DNA of 64,000 nt from Ascoidea rubescens DSM 1968 (Eukaryota; Ascomycota; Saccharomycetes; Ascoideales; Ascoideaceae): assembly GCF_001661345.1 (NCBI RefSeq), contig NW_017962913.1:625428-689427 (forward strand), written 5' to 3'. Position 1 is the stretch's first letter. The number at the start of each line of letters is the position of its first letter. Shown piece by piece: positions 26,325 through 37,357 of this stretch. The position numbers were made by a program, and so were the translations under genes. The notes below the pieces were generated by a model, which worked only from the letters and a program-made list of their open reading frames with translations, was not told the origin of the DNA and ran no database searches.

Positions 26325-29300
26325 TTAATAATCTGGTACTTCATCAAATTTTTTTTCTTTTAAATTGGCTTTATAATTCGGATTTTTATAAAACCCATTT
26401 TTTTTTTGTGAATAATTTTGAGTTGTATTCAACACTCCACTATTATTAGGTCGTGGTAAGTAGTTGGTATTAAAATTACTAGAGCGATTGAAACTGCTAC
26501 TATCTTTTGAAAAGCCGGGAAACATTGCTCGAGGGCCTTTAGGAGGACAAATAAGCTCTCCTGACCGTTGTGGCTTTGGAAACGATGGATAGATTTGTTT
26601 GGCATTAATTTGGTTTTTGTTAATATACATTTTGTTGTTAATAGCGTTACTGTTATTGTTGTTGTTGTAGTTTGAAATATTGATGTTGTTAATATTGTTA
26701 TTTTTAATATTATTACCGTTTTGATTTAAAATATTTTCACCTATTTGGTCACCAAATATATTCAGATTTATATCGCCATCCCTTTTTTGTTTGCTTTTAC
26801 TAGGTATAACCAAAGATGTGGTTTTATATTCAAAATTCATATTTAAATTGTTTGCAGAGCTGATATTAAAAATGCTTTCTATACTGTTGTTATACCCAGA
26901 TTGATTAGAATTTGAATTAGATATATTCGGAGGGATAGAATAATTTTCAGGTGCTTTAGTATTTATATTTTGATTATCTTTGAAAGAAACTAGCTGGTTA
27001 ATATTTTTCGTGATAGTTTTCTCAATATTATTTGATTGGTAGTTATTTGGAAACTGCCTTCCCATTGAGTTATTGGAATTATTTAAATTAGTATTGGTAT
27101 TTGATAACGAATCATTAGTAAAAGATGAATTTATAGCTTGTATTTTTTTAGATTCTGGATCCACTCTAGATAAATTAGGCATCGAATCTGATTTTGATTT
27201 TGAATCAGTTTTAGAATCAGTTTTAGAATTGGAATTGGTTTTTGATTTTTGATTTGATTTTATTTTTGATTTTGATTTTGATTTTGATTTTTTATCTTCT
27301 GTAGTATTTTCTTTGTCATCAGTCTTATTTGTTGCATTATTTCCGGTTTTCTTTTTCTTTTTCTTTTTCCACTTTTCATCCTTAGATCTCTTTTTTCCAC
27401 TTGTAGAATTTTCTAATTGGGGTGTACTAGAAACAGATGGATTTTGCCCTAGAATAATTTTTGGAGTGTTTTGAACTTTGACAGGATCTTGCTTTTTAAA
27501 TGACTGATTTAAAAATCCAGGATAGGTATCAGTTAAAAGCCCTCTTTTTTCTGCATCAAAAATAAGTTCTCTCCAAATCCTGTTTTGAGAAAGCGAATTT
27601 CGATTTCCCAATATCCACATTGTTGTTTTTGCTCTAGTGAGACCAACATTCATACGTCTAACATCGGACAAAAACCCAACACCAGACCCACTTGCTCGAA
27701 CACAAGAAATAATTATAATATCTTTTTCTTGACCTTGGAAACCATCAATAGTATTAAAATCAATCTCTTTTAAAATACCAGAACCATAGCTCCTGATGAA
27801 AACATTTTTCAACGTTCTGACTTGTTCTTTATAGGGAGAAATAATTCCAATTTTCCCACTAAATTGGTTGATAAAGTTTTGTTCAATGTGTTTAACTAGT
27901 TCAACGGCTACTTGGGCCTCCAAAGGATTAAAAAAGGACCGAGTTCTTTGATTTTGCTCTTGTCTTCCCATAATATTAAAAAATTTATATGGTGACAAAA
28001 GAGGGTTACTGTGCCACGGCCTAGTAGTACTTTCTTTCATTCCAGGACCATCGATTAAACGATTAGCATAAAATTGAGTACTGGGAAACTTGGATATTTC
28101 TGGGTGCATACGATACTGGACATTTAAAAGATGAACTGAACTTCTATGGTTCTTTTGCATGCGTACAAACAAACTTTGTTCATACTGAAATGAAGCAGCG
28201 GTCTGAGATAAAACCGTGGGTGGTAATTGATTAGGATCACCAACCATAATACAAGATTTGCAACCATAACGTAATGGAATAATAGCAGATAATTCAGTAC
28301 ATTGGCAAGCTTCATCAATAACCACAGTTTCAAATCTACATGACATGTTGGCTAAAAAGTCATGAGCAGCTCCTGAAAGAGTAGAACATATGATATCAGC
28401 TTCGTTAATTATTTTTGCTTGAATATTTCTTTTTTCGATCTCTCTATTACGATAATTTATTGAAACTCTTTCTCTTCTTTCATCCAATTTTCGTCCTAGT
28501 TCATTCTTTCGATTAATAATTTCTGTTAATTTTTTTCGAATTTCATTTTGTTTCTCTGTAATTGGTTCAAGCCTTAATTGGTTTTTTAATATGTCTCTTT
28601 CAGTTACACATTTATTTAGCATCTGTCTAACATTATTGTTATCTTCAGTCGCGTCTTCTATTGCTTGCTTTTGAGATAACTGTTTTTCGACTTGTTCTTC
28701 TAAAGTTAAATCACGTACTGCAGCATTAATCACATCTGACCTTCCAAGTCTGACAACTTTTGGAGCAAATGTCTCTCCTTGGTGTCCAATTATTTTGTTT
28801 CGAAGACGAAGAACTAATTCATCAACAGCAGCATTACTTGGAGCACAAACTAAAATTTTCTTTTTATCAGGAATAGTCTTTTTGGATGTTGACGCGTAAC
28901 CAGGAATTAAAATTGGAGCTATAGGTTTTGCTGTCAAAAAATAACCAATAATCCCCAATATTGTTTTTGTTTTTCCTGTACCTGGAGGACCTTGTACCAA
29001 CGAAAAACCTTCTGAATGTACTGAGGAAAAAATTGCTCTTGCTTGCGACTCGTTCACACCATATATTGAGATTAATTCGGTCAATGTAGAAACAGGAATC
29101 GTTGGTGGAATGCTGGGGATCGCGTTGATTATAGAATCTTTGAGATCATACCAATTTAAACCTTTTAAAGATGAGTATTCTCTTTCAATAGTTGTCATCT
29201 GAATTACCTTCATACCAATCAATTCGGTTCTAGCAGAAATAAAAGTTAAAATTCTGCTTTTTGAATTTGGAGATATACGCAAAATAACATCACAATAATC

Positions 29301-32300
29301 TTTGTTTCCGTTTTTAATTTCAGTGATTTTAGCCAAACAACTGTTAGAACACGATTTTAAAAAATTTAAAGGAGGTAATGTTTCAGGGTTTTTCCATGTA
29401 TCAGCAACATATGACAAAAGAATTAAATCGGATTCATTCAATTTAAGATTTTGAACAACACTTTTCTTAATAGAAGCATAAACATCAAAAAAGTCATCAA
29501 TAGAAGTTCTACTTCCAATAACCATCCTAAAAGGTTGTTCCTGTGAAATCTCTCTTGCTTGCACAATGGATTGCCAGCATTCCAATAATAACAAAGGCTC
29601 AAATGTGCTCAGATAATCACGTATATCATAAAAAGTATCTTTCACTTTAGAATATCTTTCACTCTTCTCGTCATCAGGAAAATCAGATATAGTAGTAAAA
29701 TTCCATTTTAGTATTTTCTTATATAATGGGAACATATTTACATTTAATCTTCTCCTCATGTATTCCTCTTCTCTTCTTTTATCATAAATTTTAGTGAGTT
29801 TTAATTTTTTAGAACTACTTTTACCATCTAAAGAGTTTTTTGAGCTTTTCTCTAATAAATTTTTGCCTCTTGTGGATTTGATTCCAGTGAACAAGGATTT
29901 TGCAGCTTCAATATCTCCATTTTCCTCAGATTCATTTTCCTCATCATCATTTTTCTTTTCGTTATTTTGATTTTTCTTAAAAATATGAGAAATAACAAGC
30001 TTGGGTTTAATTTGAATCACATCTGAATTTGTTTTTTTGACTGAATGATACCCAGGTTTAGTAGGGGGGTGAATTACTTGAGATTTTAAATTATTTTTTC
30101 TGTTTTCATGTATTTGTTCTCTAGCCAAATGCATTCGGGATTTAGGAATTGTTTTTGTAGGGATTGAAGGTGCTTCTTTAGTGAATTTTCCAAAACTAGT
30201 TATTTTAGATTGAGTGGATACCGCTGGTTTTGAAGAAATACTTTTTTGAAATTTAATCTGGGTAGACGAATTAATAATTGGTAAATCTCCTTCTGGCTTT
30301 GAAATTGGCTGTGTTATAGTAGGTCTTTTTTGTTCCTCAACATCAGCGACAATCTTTTGAACAAAAGCTTCATTAAACATTTTAGCTTTTTCAATAATAT
30401 CAAGGCTTTGTTCAGAGGTTAATCTATTATTAAATCCTTTTCCTTTGGTGGAATACTTTACCAATAAAATAAGAACATTGTCATTTAATTCTAAAGACAA
30501 CTCATTGGCTAAGTCTAAGGTTCCCAAAATCAACTTAACACAAGATGATAGTAGTGCATCATCATTCAATTTCAACCATACCATCATATTTTCAAAAGTG
30601 TTAATTAATTCTTGAAAGACATCTTCTTTGACAGATTTCTCATTATTACCAGATAAAACTGAGGCAAAAATTCTAAAGGATTTTAAAAGTAAATTGCTTA
30701 AATCCAAGACATCTCTTGTAAAATCAATCAATTCATCTGATTTTTTCACATTTGCTGACCATACAAGGGTTCGTTTATAAATAAAATTAAGGAAAAGCCA
30801 TATGTTGCTCCAAAAGCTTTTAATAGAGTTTTTACAATCAACAGAAGGGAACTTTAATATGTTTTCATTAGTTACTAAAACTCCATTACGGGGACTAACT
30901 AAAGCATCAACAACATCTGTCATAATTCTCACAACTCTTGGAATTGGAGTAAAGTATTTTAGGAAAATTAGACTTTGCAAATTTTTAGAAATTGCATTCA
31001 ATCCATTGACCATATTGCCATCAAATAAAGAGATGATACCTTCAAGTCTCCCTTCAGCATCATAAGTTTCGTATAATATACTAATCAGTGATTGATAAAC
31101 TTCTGAGCTGGAAGAAAATATACAAGACCAAAAGCCAATCAAAGAATCCTTATTTGAAAGAATTGTTTTCAAATCATTTTGGTCAAATTCAACAAAATTC
31201 TGAAAAAGTTTTTCAACCAAATTAAAGAATGAACTGCATTGTTTGTTATAAGATTCGCATCTAGTCATCTCCATAGGAGTTAAATCATGTGGTTCATTAA
31301 AAGCTGAGGTTCCAGAAAAATGTTCCAAAGAAGATAATATTTCAATTGATAATTGAACTTTGTCTGAGTTGCCTTCTATTAAAGAATTGCTAAGACATTC
31401 CCAAAACTTGGGTAAAAAAGGGATTTCCAAAAGAGGTTTTTTGTTTAGAAAGTTATATGTGGATTGTGCAAAAACAAGAATGTCATACTTAATTGTACTT
31501 GAGATCAATCTGATTGTGCTAGTTGAATTCAATTCATTTATTGAATTGTTAATTAAAATGGAACTTTTAGAATCAACTAAAGATCTTGATTCCATAGCAC
31601 AGACTAAATTAATTATCAAATCTTTTTCATACAAATTTGAAGTAATTGCTAAATTTTTCGATATTAAATCAAAAACCACAGAAAGAAAGGCCTTAATAGT
31701 CTGTATGTTTTTTGAAATAGCTGAATTAGAAATTATGCGAAAAATGAAGCTTGAAATTTTCAAGCCAGACTGCTGTTGATGTGATTTACTATTGCTCAAC
31801 GATTTATATAACGAAGGAATCCAATCAATTAAATCATTAAAATTTGCATCCAAATCTAAACGATTTGAAGTTTGATTCAATAAAAGCTGAAATTCTTTTG
31901 GCAATGATTCTAATAAAGTAATGTAATAAGGATTACCAAAAATTGTGTCCAAAAAATTTGAATAAATATGAGGAGAAATTTTCAGCCAGAAAGTTGCATT
32001 TAATTTTAATAATAAAACACTGAAAGCTCTTAAAATAAAAGGTAAGGGAACCTTTTGATAAGACATTATATGGTTTCTTAGCATTTCAAGTAAAGGTACT
32101 AATTTGTACGAAAAACGATTTTTAATCGCGTCTATTTCAGGTGGAGCTAAAAGAGCATTTAAAATCGTAGAAGGGTCGCAAGCATTTAAAATCGGAACGA
32201 TATTTCTCCAAAATAATATACAAGTGTTGTCATTATAAAAAGATGGATTCTGAATATTGTACAAATGAACTGAATATTCTTGAATTAAAGACAAATTAAA

Positions 32301-33269
32301 TTCACTTTCTAAAATCGAGCTTGATTTTTTTTTGGAAAAATCGGAAAAAATTTCCAAGACCCAGTTCCTTTGAAGAGTATTTCCATTGAATAGTAGAAAA
32401 ATTAAACCAGGAGCCAAATGTTTCCTGCCGACTTTGAATTGAATTTTTGATGTCAAGATATAATCAAAAATCTTGCTAAATACAGAAAATAAATTTGAGT
32501 TGAGTCTCAAAACTTCAGGGCCACATAAACATTCGACAATATTAAGCATAATTGAGTTATTTAAAACTTGAAATATTTTCTCATTGCTATCATTTGAAGA
32601 ATCATCCTCGGTCTTGCTATTTATATTGTTATCTATTTTGCCAGCAGTTAATTTTTCAAAATCATTTTCACTAATTTTGCGAAGCTTATCCAATATTTTT
32701 TCACCTTCCCATGTGTATATTGTATTTATGAAAGTTTGAACAGATGTGAAATCAACATTTCTTAACAATAAAAAAATCAACCTTAGCATTGATATTCCCT
32801 GATGAAATTTGTGGATACATGATTGGCAGGTACTTAAGTAAAAGGAAATTTTGCTTCTAAACCAAATTAAAGCTTCAGACTCACCAAATGAAAATAAAAC
32901 CAAACCATGAACCACAGCAGGAAAACCTAATGGATCACAAAATAGATGCTTATCGGCTGGAAACAGGTTAATGTATTCGAAACATTGTTTTAAGGCAATT
33001 TCTTGCAAATGATCATCAGATGGGTTTTGATGAGATCTTTGGATTATTTCGAAAAGTTCTTTATTTTCAGGCAGTAAGGAGGCTAATTGGTCAGGATTTA
33101 CAAGGCATAAGTTTTTATTCAAATTTGAGAGAGACAACTTATCAAAATTGTTGTTCAAGTCCTTTTTAGACAAATGTGATTGGGAAGCACTATTTGTCTT
33201 AGAGCTGATGATTTTTTTGTTATTTGCAGTATTGGCAGCACTTGTATTAGAGGCATTGTTCGAGGACAT
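26325..33269 (-). CDS. SEN1: Sen1 superfamily 1 RNA/DNA helicase
   Basis: Predicted 2,314-residue nuclear helicase that ends non-coding RNA transcription with Nrd1-Nab3 and resolves R-loops (senataxin family). Residues 1-1000 are the large helical N-terminal domain. A charged linker follows. The helicase core has Walker A GPPGTGKT (about 1424-1431), DEACQ motif II (about 1650), MVGDPNQLPPTVLS, VQYRMHP and DFNTIDGFQGQEK (about 1840), all close to S. cerevisiae Sen1 wording. The last 380 residues are a disordered Lys/Ser/Asn-rich tail with KSKSKSK-type repeats and a nuclear-signal-like KKKKKK cluster. The length is close to S. cerevisiae Sen1 (2,231). It is one uninterrupted frame, starting at ATG 33269. 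A CACGTG box lies about 215 bp upstream. Confidence 0.97.
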   Translation of the reverse strand: MSSNNASNTSAANTANNKKIISSKTNSASQSHLSKKDLNNNFDKLSLSNLNKNLCLVNPDQLASLLPENKELFEIIQRSHQNPSDDHLQEIALKQCFEYINLFPADKHLFCDPLGFPAVVHGLVLFSFGESEALIWFRSKISFYLSTCQSCIHKFHQGISMLRLIFLLLRNVDFTSVQTFINTIYTWEGEKILDKLRKISENDFEKLTAGKIDNNINSKTEDDSSNDSNEKIFQVLNNSIMLNIVECLCGPEVLRLNSNLFSVFSKIFDYILTSKIQFKVGRKHLAPGLIFLLFNGNTLQRNWVLEIFSDFSKKKSSSILESEFNLSLIQEYSVHLYNIQNPSFYNDNTCILFWRNIVPILNACDPSTILNALLAPPEIDAIKNRFSYKLVPLLEMLRNHIMSYQKVPLPFILRAFSVLLLKLNATFWLKISPHIYSNFLDTIFGNPYYITLLESLPKEFQLLLNQTSNRLDLDANFNDLIDWIPSLYKSLSNSKSHQQQSGLKISSFIFRIISNSAISKNIQTIKAFLSVVFDLISKNLAITSNLYEKDLIINLVCAMESRSLVDSKSSILINNSINELNSTSTIRLISSTIKYDILVFAQSTYNFLNKKPLLEIPFLPKFWECLSNSLIEGNSDKVQLSIEILSSLEHFSGTSAFNEPHDLTPMEMTRCESYNKQCSSFFNLVEKLFQNFVEFDQNDLKTILSNKDSLIGFWSCIFSSSSEVYQSLISILYETYDAEGRLEGIISLFDGNMVNGLNAISKNLQSLIFLKYFTPIPRVVRIMTDVVDALVSPRNGVLVTNENILKFPSVDCKNSIKSFWSNIWLFLNFIYKRTLVWSANVKKSDELIDFTRDVLDLSNLLLKSFRIFASVLSGNNEKSVKEDVFQELINTFENMMVWLKLNDDALLSSCVKLILGTLDLANELSLELNDNVLILLVKYSTKGKGFNNRLTSEQSLDIIEKAKMFNEAFVQKIVADVEEQKRPTITQPISKPEGDLPIINSSTQIKFQKSISSKPAVSTQSKITSFGKFTKEAPSIPTKTIPKSRMHLAREQIHENRKNNLKSQVIHPPTKPGYHSVKKTNSDVIQIKPKLVISHIFKKNQNNEKKNDDEENESEENGDIEAAKSLFTGIKSTRGKNLLEKSSKNSLDGKSSSKKLKLTKIYDKRREEEYMRRRLNVNMFPLYKKILKWNFTTISDFPDDEKSERYSKVKDTFYDIRDYLSTFEPLLLLECWQSIVQAREISQEQPFRMVIGSRTSIDDFFDVYASIKKSVVQNLKLNESDLILLSYVADTWKNPETLPPLNFLKSCSNSCLAKITEIKNGNKDYCDVILRISPNSKSRILTFISARTELIGMKVIQMTTIEREYSSLKGLNWYDLKDSIINAIPSIPPTIPVSTLTELISIYGVNESQARAIFSSVHSEGFSLVQGPPGTGKTKTILGIIGYFLTAKPIAPILIPGYASTSKKTIPDKKKILVCAPSNAAVDELVLRLRNKIIGHQGETFAPKVVRLGRSDVINAAVRDLTLEEQVEKQLSQKQAIEDATEDNNNVRQMLNKCVTERDILKNQLRLEPITEKQNEIRKKLTEIINRKNELGRKLDERRERVSINYRNREIEKRNIQAKIINEADIICSTLSGAAHDFLANMSCRFETVVIDEACQCTELSAIIPLRYGCKSCIMVGDPNQLPPTVLSQTAASFQYEQSLFVRMQKNHRSSVHLLNVQYRMHPEISKFPSTQFYANRLIDGPGMKESTTRPWHSNPLLSPYKFFNIMGRQEQNQRTRSFFNPLEAQVAVELVKHIEQNFINQFSGKIGIISPYKEQVRTLKNVFIRSYGSGILKEIDFNTIDGFQGQEKDIIIISCVRASGSGVGFLSDVRRMNVGLTRAKTTMWILGNRNSLSQNRIWRELIFDAEKRGLLTDTYPGFLNQSFKKQDPVKVQNTPKIILGQNPSVSSTPQLENSTSGKKRSKDEKWKKKKKKKTGNNATNKTDDKENTTEDKKSKSKSKSKIKSNQKSKTNSNSKTDSKTDSKSKSDSMPNLSRVDPESKKIQAINSSFTNDSLSNTNTNLNNSNNSMGRQFPNNYQSNNIEKTITKNINQLVSFKDNQNINTKAPENYSIPPNISNSNSNQSGYNNSIESIFNISSANNLNMNFEYKTTSLVIPSKSKQKRDGDINLNIFGDQIGENILNQNGNNIKNNNINNINISNYNNNNNSNAINNKMYINKNQINAKQIYPSFPKPQRSGELICPPKGPRAMFPGFSKDSSSFNRSSNFNTNYLPRPNNSGVLNTTQNYSQKKNGFYKNPNYKANLKEKKFDEVPDY

Positions 33270-33915
33270 AATATTTCATTATACAGCTGGTTTAAAACAA
33301 GAAATTAAGAACGATCAAGAGCTGAAAGACAGAATATAATATATTCAAAGAATCTTTGAGTAAAGGTAATAAAAATAAGTGAATTAAGAACAGGAAAAGA
33401 GGACAAAAAAAATAGCGTATTGGAAAAAAGTCCAAACAAAAATTCCAAAAGAGTAAACAAAAATAGAACACAGGCTTCATTTCACGTGATTTACACCTTT
33501 AATTACAGTATATTTTTGGAAGCAGCTGTGAAATTGCTTGATGCTGTTCATGTGAATTGCGGCTAGTATCCCTCTAAAATCAGAATTCGGGATTGTGACA
33601 CCAGAACCACAGTCACCAAAAGCAGCAAAAGCAGCTATGTCGAGAGGCAATTTGAGCATTTCTACGGTTGTGTCGAATCACTGAAGCTGTTTTATACAAC
33701 TGGTGGATACTTATACATCAAGGGAAATATTAAAACAAATACCAGAGAAAAAACAAAAGAAAAGAGAAGAAAACAGAAGAAAACAGAAGAAAACAGAAGA
33801 GAAACAATTTAAAAAGAAATTATATAGAAGGAGAATAAAATATACTTTTTACTTTTACTTTTAATATTAATATTGAATTTGAATTTGAATTTGAATTTGA
33901 ATTGTAAAAATTGAA
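33270..33915. promoter_or_regulatory. SEN1 promoter and SAC6 3' region
   Basis: 646 bp between the SEN1 start and the SAC6 stop. It includes a CACGTG box (33483-33488), a mixed-composition block (33490-33720), purine-rich AGAAGAAAACAG repeats (33760-33810) and a GAATTT hexamer repeat (33864-33904). No gene or RNA was recognised. Confidence 0.5.
33864..33904. repeat. GAATTT hexamer repeat
   Basis: Tandem GAATTT units just beyond the SAC6 stop codon. Non-coding. Confidence 0.8.
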
Positions 33916-35799
33916 TTAGATTTTTAGAGACATTAAAGAACCAACAAACGTCAAAATAAGTCTTGAACGAACTTCGTTAATATCTTCTGGGACCAACCAA
34001 ATTAAAGCACCTAATTTTCTAGCGATTGAAATGGCTAGTCTCGCATTTGCATATTTTTCTTCTTCAGTTCTACCGGGGGAGACTATGTTATAATCAACGT
34101 AACCAGGCTTTAAACCATTCAAGACATCTAATAAAAAAATACCAGTGCTTAGTGACTGATCTTTAAAAGATCTTATCAAAGAGTTTTTACCACCTTTTCT
34201 AACCATTTCATTTGCCCATTTCAAGATATCGTGGTCAGATAATTCTCTACCATTCTTTGATAATTGAGATAAAGTTACAATGACATTTCTTCTCATCAAC
34301 TGCCAGACCAAACCTAGGGTTAGTAATTTGTTGCCATCGACAATATCCGAGCCTTCAATACCGACCAAGGAAAAGTGGTTTACTTTACCGGTTTCAACAG
34401 CATAATTGTTATTCTCTAGAGATTTGAATCTTGACAATTCTCTGCCCGGAGGTTTTTTATTGACATATCTTGGGTTGACAGAGCCTGGCATGACTTTATC
34501 AAAGGCTTCTAGTAAGATCAAACCATCTTTTAAATCTTCAAATAAGGAAACAACGGGGGTGGAAACATCTAAAGAGTTCAACCACAAGGTAAAGACTCTA
34601 GCTTCTCTTTCACCTTCGGCATCAAATTCCTCGATTTCCGGTTTTTCTTCTTCTTTTAATTCATCCAAACCTGGACAGGTATTAAATAAATGAGCGACAA
34701 AGGCCAAGTTCAATTTAGGGTTACCAGCAACCAAAGCAGTTGGAGTCAAATATTTTCTGCAGTCTAGGCTTTCAGCATTGACTAAAACCTCCTCGGCTCT
34801 TTGCAATAAATCATTAGTTTGTAGAGGTTTCAAGGAGCATAATTGGGGATTTAATTGATGCAATAAAACCGTGTAATTTTCACCATCAGCGATATCCTTT
34901 GAAAAGTTACTGACGGTACGATGCCAGTTAGCCTGATTTAAATGGTAATTGAACCACCTTAGTAAAATCTTTTCAGGCGGTAATCTTAAGAATTGTTCTA
35001 AAGTTTCATCATCTTCTAGTAAACGGTACAATTCAGGGTGCAATTTGATATCAATTTTGCTTAAAAGACCTCTTCTGATAATTTGCCAGATCAAACCCAA
35101 TATCAAATGTTCTTTACCTTCAATGATATCTTCGGAGTGGACATTAACAACAATGCAGCCAATGGCCTTTGCAGAATTGATAACGATGTTTGCGTTTTCG
35201 TTCATTGTGAAATTGTTCAAAGACCTCCCCTTTTTGGGCCAATTCAAGACTCTTGTATCTATGGTGTCAGGAACAGAATCATTGATCAATTTGGACAAGA
35301 CTAAACCGTCTCTGCATTCATCGAATAGCTGGAAAGTGTCAGTAGGAAATGGCAAACGATTTCCAATGTCGGGATCACCAGCCAAGACACTGTTGATGTG
35401 CTTTGTGAATTCTGTTCTTTCTTCTTCGTTGATGGTGTGGGTTGTGCCTGAAGCACTCGAAACCACAATTTTGGCATTGGCACCTTTTCCCCTGTGGGAG
35501 ATTCCCCCGCTGAGTCTATTGACTGATTTGGGGGCAGATTTGATTTCCTTCAATTTGGCATGCAATTCAACAAAATCGTCCAACTCCACTCTGCCAGAGG
35601 CGTCGACAGAGACCTGTTTCAACGTTTGACGAACCTCGTCGTAGGAGCTGTCGCCATTCTTGGAGACAGACTCGATCACTTGCTGTTTTTCAACCCAGCC
35701 CTTGTCGTCGAGATCGATTTGTCTGAACCTGTCAATGACATCGAAGAGGTCTCCCTGGGAGAGAACAGGATACTTTCTTTGCAACTTGACGATGTTCAT
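33916..35799 (-). CDS. SAC6: Fimbrin, actin-bundling protein
   Basis: Predicted 627-residue actin cross-linker of cortical patches and cables, needed for endocytosis. I chose the start at 35799 because MNIVKLQRKYPVLSQ matches the S. cerevisiae Sac6 N-terminus exactly in style; a longer upstream open frame there is fortuitous. EF-hand-like region about 1-100, HTINEEER and FTKHINSVLAGD linker, then four calponin-homology domains arranged as two actin-binding modules (about 120-380 and 390-627; FPTDTFQLFDECRDGLVLSKLIN is cut by no gap). Length fits Sac6 (642). S. cerevisiae SAC6 has an intron near its start; none is needed here. I found no CTG codon in the frame. It is divergent from ERD1 with a GC-rich 265-bp promoter. 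Confidence 0.98.
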   Translation of the reverse strand: MNIVKLQRKYPVLSQGDLFDVIDRFRQIDLDDKGWVEKQQVIESVSKNGDSSYDEVRQTLKQVSVDASGRVELDDFVELHAKLKEIKSAPKSVNRLSGGISHRGKGANAKIVVSSASGTTHTINEEERTEFTKHINSVLAGDPDIGNRLPFPTDTFQLFDECRDGLVLSKLINDSVPDTIDTRVLNWPKKGRSLNNFTMNENANIVINSAKAIGCIVVNVHSEDIIEGKEHLILGLIWQIIRRGLLSKIDIKLHPELYRLLEDDETLEQFLRLPPEKILLRWFNYHLNQANWHRTVSNFSKDIADGENYTVLLHQLNPQLCSLKPLQTNDLLQRAEEVLVNAESLDCRKYLTPTALVAGNPKLNLAFVAHLFNTCPGLDELKEEEKPEIEEFDAEGEREARVFTLWLNSLDVSTPVVSLFEDLKDGLILLEAFDKVMPGSVNPRYVNKKPPGRELSRFKSLENNNYAVETGKVNHFSLVGIEGSDIVDGNKLLTLGLVWQLMRRNVIVTLSQLSKNGRELSDHDILKWANEMVRKGGKNSLIRSFKDQSLSTGIFLLDVLNGLKPGYVDYNIVSPGRTEEEKYANARLAISIARKLGALIWLVPEDINEVRSRLILTFVGSLMSLKI

Positions 35800-36064
35800 G
35801 GTGGATTGGATACAGATCAGTTGGAGAAGCAGAAGCTGAGCAAGACACGCCCTTATGCTGCCCTTATATACTAAGATTGGGGAATAGGAGAGCGGATCGC
35901 CGCGGAACCGCGCCCCTGGCGAGATGCCGGCACGGGTCGGAAAGGCCAGCAGAGGAAGAAGACGACAGAGGAGGAAGAGAAGCACAGCCTGTCCCTCTGG
36001 AAGCTGCTTTTGAAACTGATCTGAAATTGTTCTGCGATAGCCCAAGCTGGATGGACACTGCTGG
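35800..36064. promoter_or_regulatory. GC-rich divergent SAC6-ERD1 promoter
   Basis: 265 bp with a clearly GC-rich core (35880-36020, including GCGGATCGCCGCGG) between two divergent genes. A TATATACTA element near 35865 is placed for SAC6 transcription. Confidence 0.55.
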
Positions 36065-37357
36065 ATGATGTTGGATCTCTGGCTTCCTCTTCCTTACAGA
36101 ATCGTCTTCTTCGTGGTTCTCGGAGTGTGGTTATGGTGGTTGAACCTCCACATCTGCCAGTTGGCCTCCATCAACACCAACAGGCTTTTGCAGTTGCTGG
36201 CTGCTGGCTATGGCGACGAGAAGCTGCTGCCCAACGACCCTGAGAAGGAGCCCCAACTTGAAAAGGGCTGTTTGGTCGTCTTCAGACACACATTGTGCAT
36301 TGCCTTGGTCAGCTACCTATGCTTCTTGCTATTGCCTGTGCAATCCACTGGTGACACTCTGTTGCGTTTCAAGGACTTTATTCCTCTCTTGACCATGCTC
36401 TTGATTTTCGTTTATTTGCTCAACTTGGTCAGGTTGCCCTTGTTGGACTCTGAAAAAAGCAGCGCCAACCTTGGGAGGAAAAGACTCTTATCCACTTTCA
36501 AAAGAATTATTTGTGGAAACATCAACTACAACCAATTGAGAACCAATGACATACTCTTGTCCGACACTCTAACCTCCTACTCAAAGATCCTTTTGGATTT
36601 CTTCTTGTACCTCTTTTACCTATACCATGGCCAGACTTGTTTTCCAACCGTTGACGATAAACTGCAGTACAACTTGAACTTGGATAGATCAATCTTCAAT
36701 TTCAAATCAATTGAACCCCTTTTCTTGATTTTTCCTCAATTCATACGGCTAAAGCAATGCTGGCTTGAATACAACCACTCCAATAAAAGAAACAATCAGC
36801 ATTTACTAAATTTTTTAAAATATTCTTCAAATTTAATTCCAATCTTTCTAAACTCTCTATTGAATTATTCCACTCAATACAGTACAAGATTGCAAATTGC
36901 TCAATTATACATCTTCTCGATGTTTTTAAATTCGGTATACACCTTTATTTGGGATGTAGCAGTTGATTGGAATTTCAATTTTTTTAACTTTTTCTTGAAA
37001 TCCCACCAAAATTTCAACAAACCAATTAATTTAAACCGCCCAAAGCTTTTAAGAAATATATTGGTTTACAAAATTAAACACTTTTACTACTTGGCTATAT
37101 TATTGGATTTTATTCTAAGATTTTTTTGGTTATTCAACCTTTTTATCTCAGATTTATTTTTTTTCAACTCGGAGTCCGGTTATTTTCTCTTGGAATTATT
37201 TGAATTGATTCGAAGATGCATTTGGTGTTTCATTAAATTAGAAACTGAATGGGCAAAAATCAGTTATAACGATCCAAATTTAATAGTCCTCGATACCTTA
37301 GAATCTCAATCAATTTCTCATAATCATAATCATTCTAAATCAATAACTAGTAATTGA
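36065..37357 (+). CDS. ERD1: Erd1-like EXS-domain Golgi membrane protein
   Basis: Predicted 430-residue multi-spanning membrane protein. Erd1 acts in the Golgi, where it helps retain lumenal ER proteins and recycle glycosyltransferases and phosphate by-product of glycosylation. The N-terminus (PLPYRIVFFVVLGVWLWWLNLHI) is a membrane segment that resembles Erd1. The C-terminal half carries EXS-domain traits: a YSTRLQIAQLYIFSMFLNSVYTF-like segment (within about 275-305), WDVAVDWNF, and FELIRRCIWCFIKLETEW near the end. It is longer than S. cerevisiae Erd1 (362). The first third is GC-richer than the rest, continuing the GC-rich promoter. It is convergent with the arginyl-tRNA synthetase gene. Confidence 0.85.
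   Translation: MMLDLWLPLPYRIVFFVVLGVWLWWLNLHICQLASINTNRLLQLLAAGYGDEKLLPNDPEKEPQLEKGCLVVFRHTLCIALVSYLCFLLLPVQSTGDTLLRFKDFIPLLTMLLIFVYLLNLVRLPLLDSEKSSANLGRKRLLSTFKRIICGNINYNQLRTNDILLSDTLTSYSKILLDFFLYLFYLYHGQTCFPTVDDKLQYNLNLDRSIFNFKSIEPLFLIFPQFIRLKQCWLEYNHSNKRNNQHLLNFLKYSSNLIPIFLNSLLNYSTQYSTRLQIAQLYIFSMFLNSVYTFIWDVAVDWNFNFFNFFLKSHQNFNKPINLNRPKLLRNILVYKIKHFYYLAILLDFILRFFWLFNLFISDLFFFNSESGYFLLELFELIRRCIWCFIKLETEWAKISYNDPNLIVLDTLESQSISHNHNHSKSITSN

Noticed and set aside
35800-36045. Extended N-terminus for fimbrin
   Set aside because: The in-frame extension is Arg/Pro/Leu-rich sequence from the GC-rich promoter. The Sac6 start MNIVKLQRK is unmistakable at 35799.
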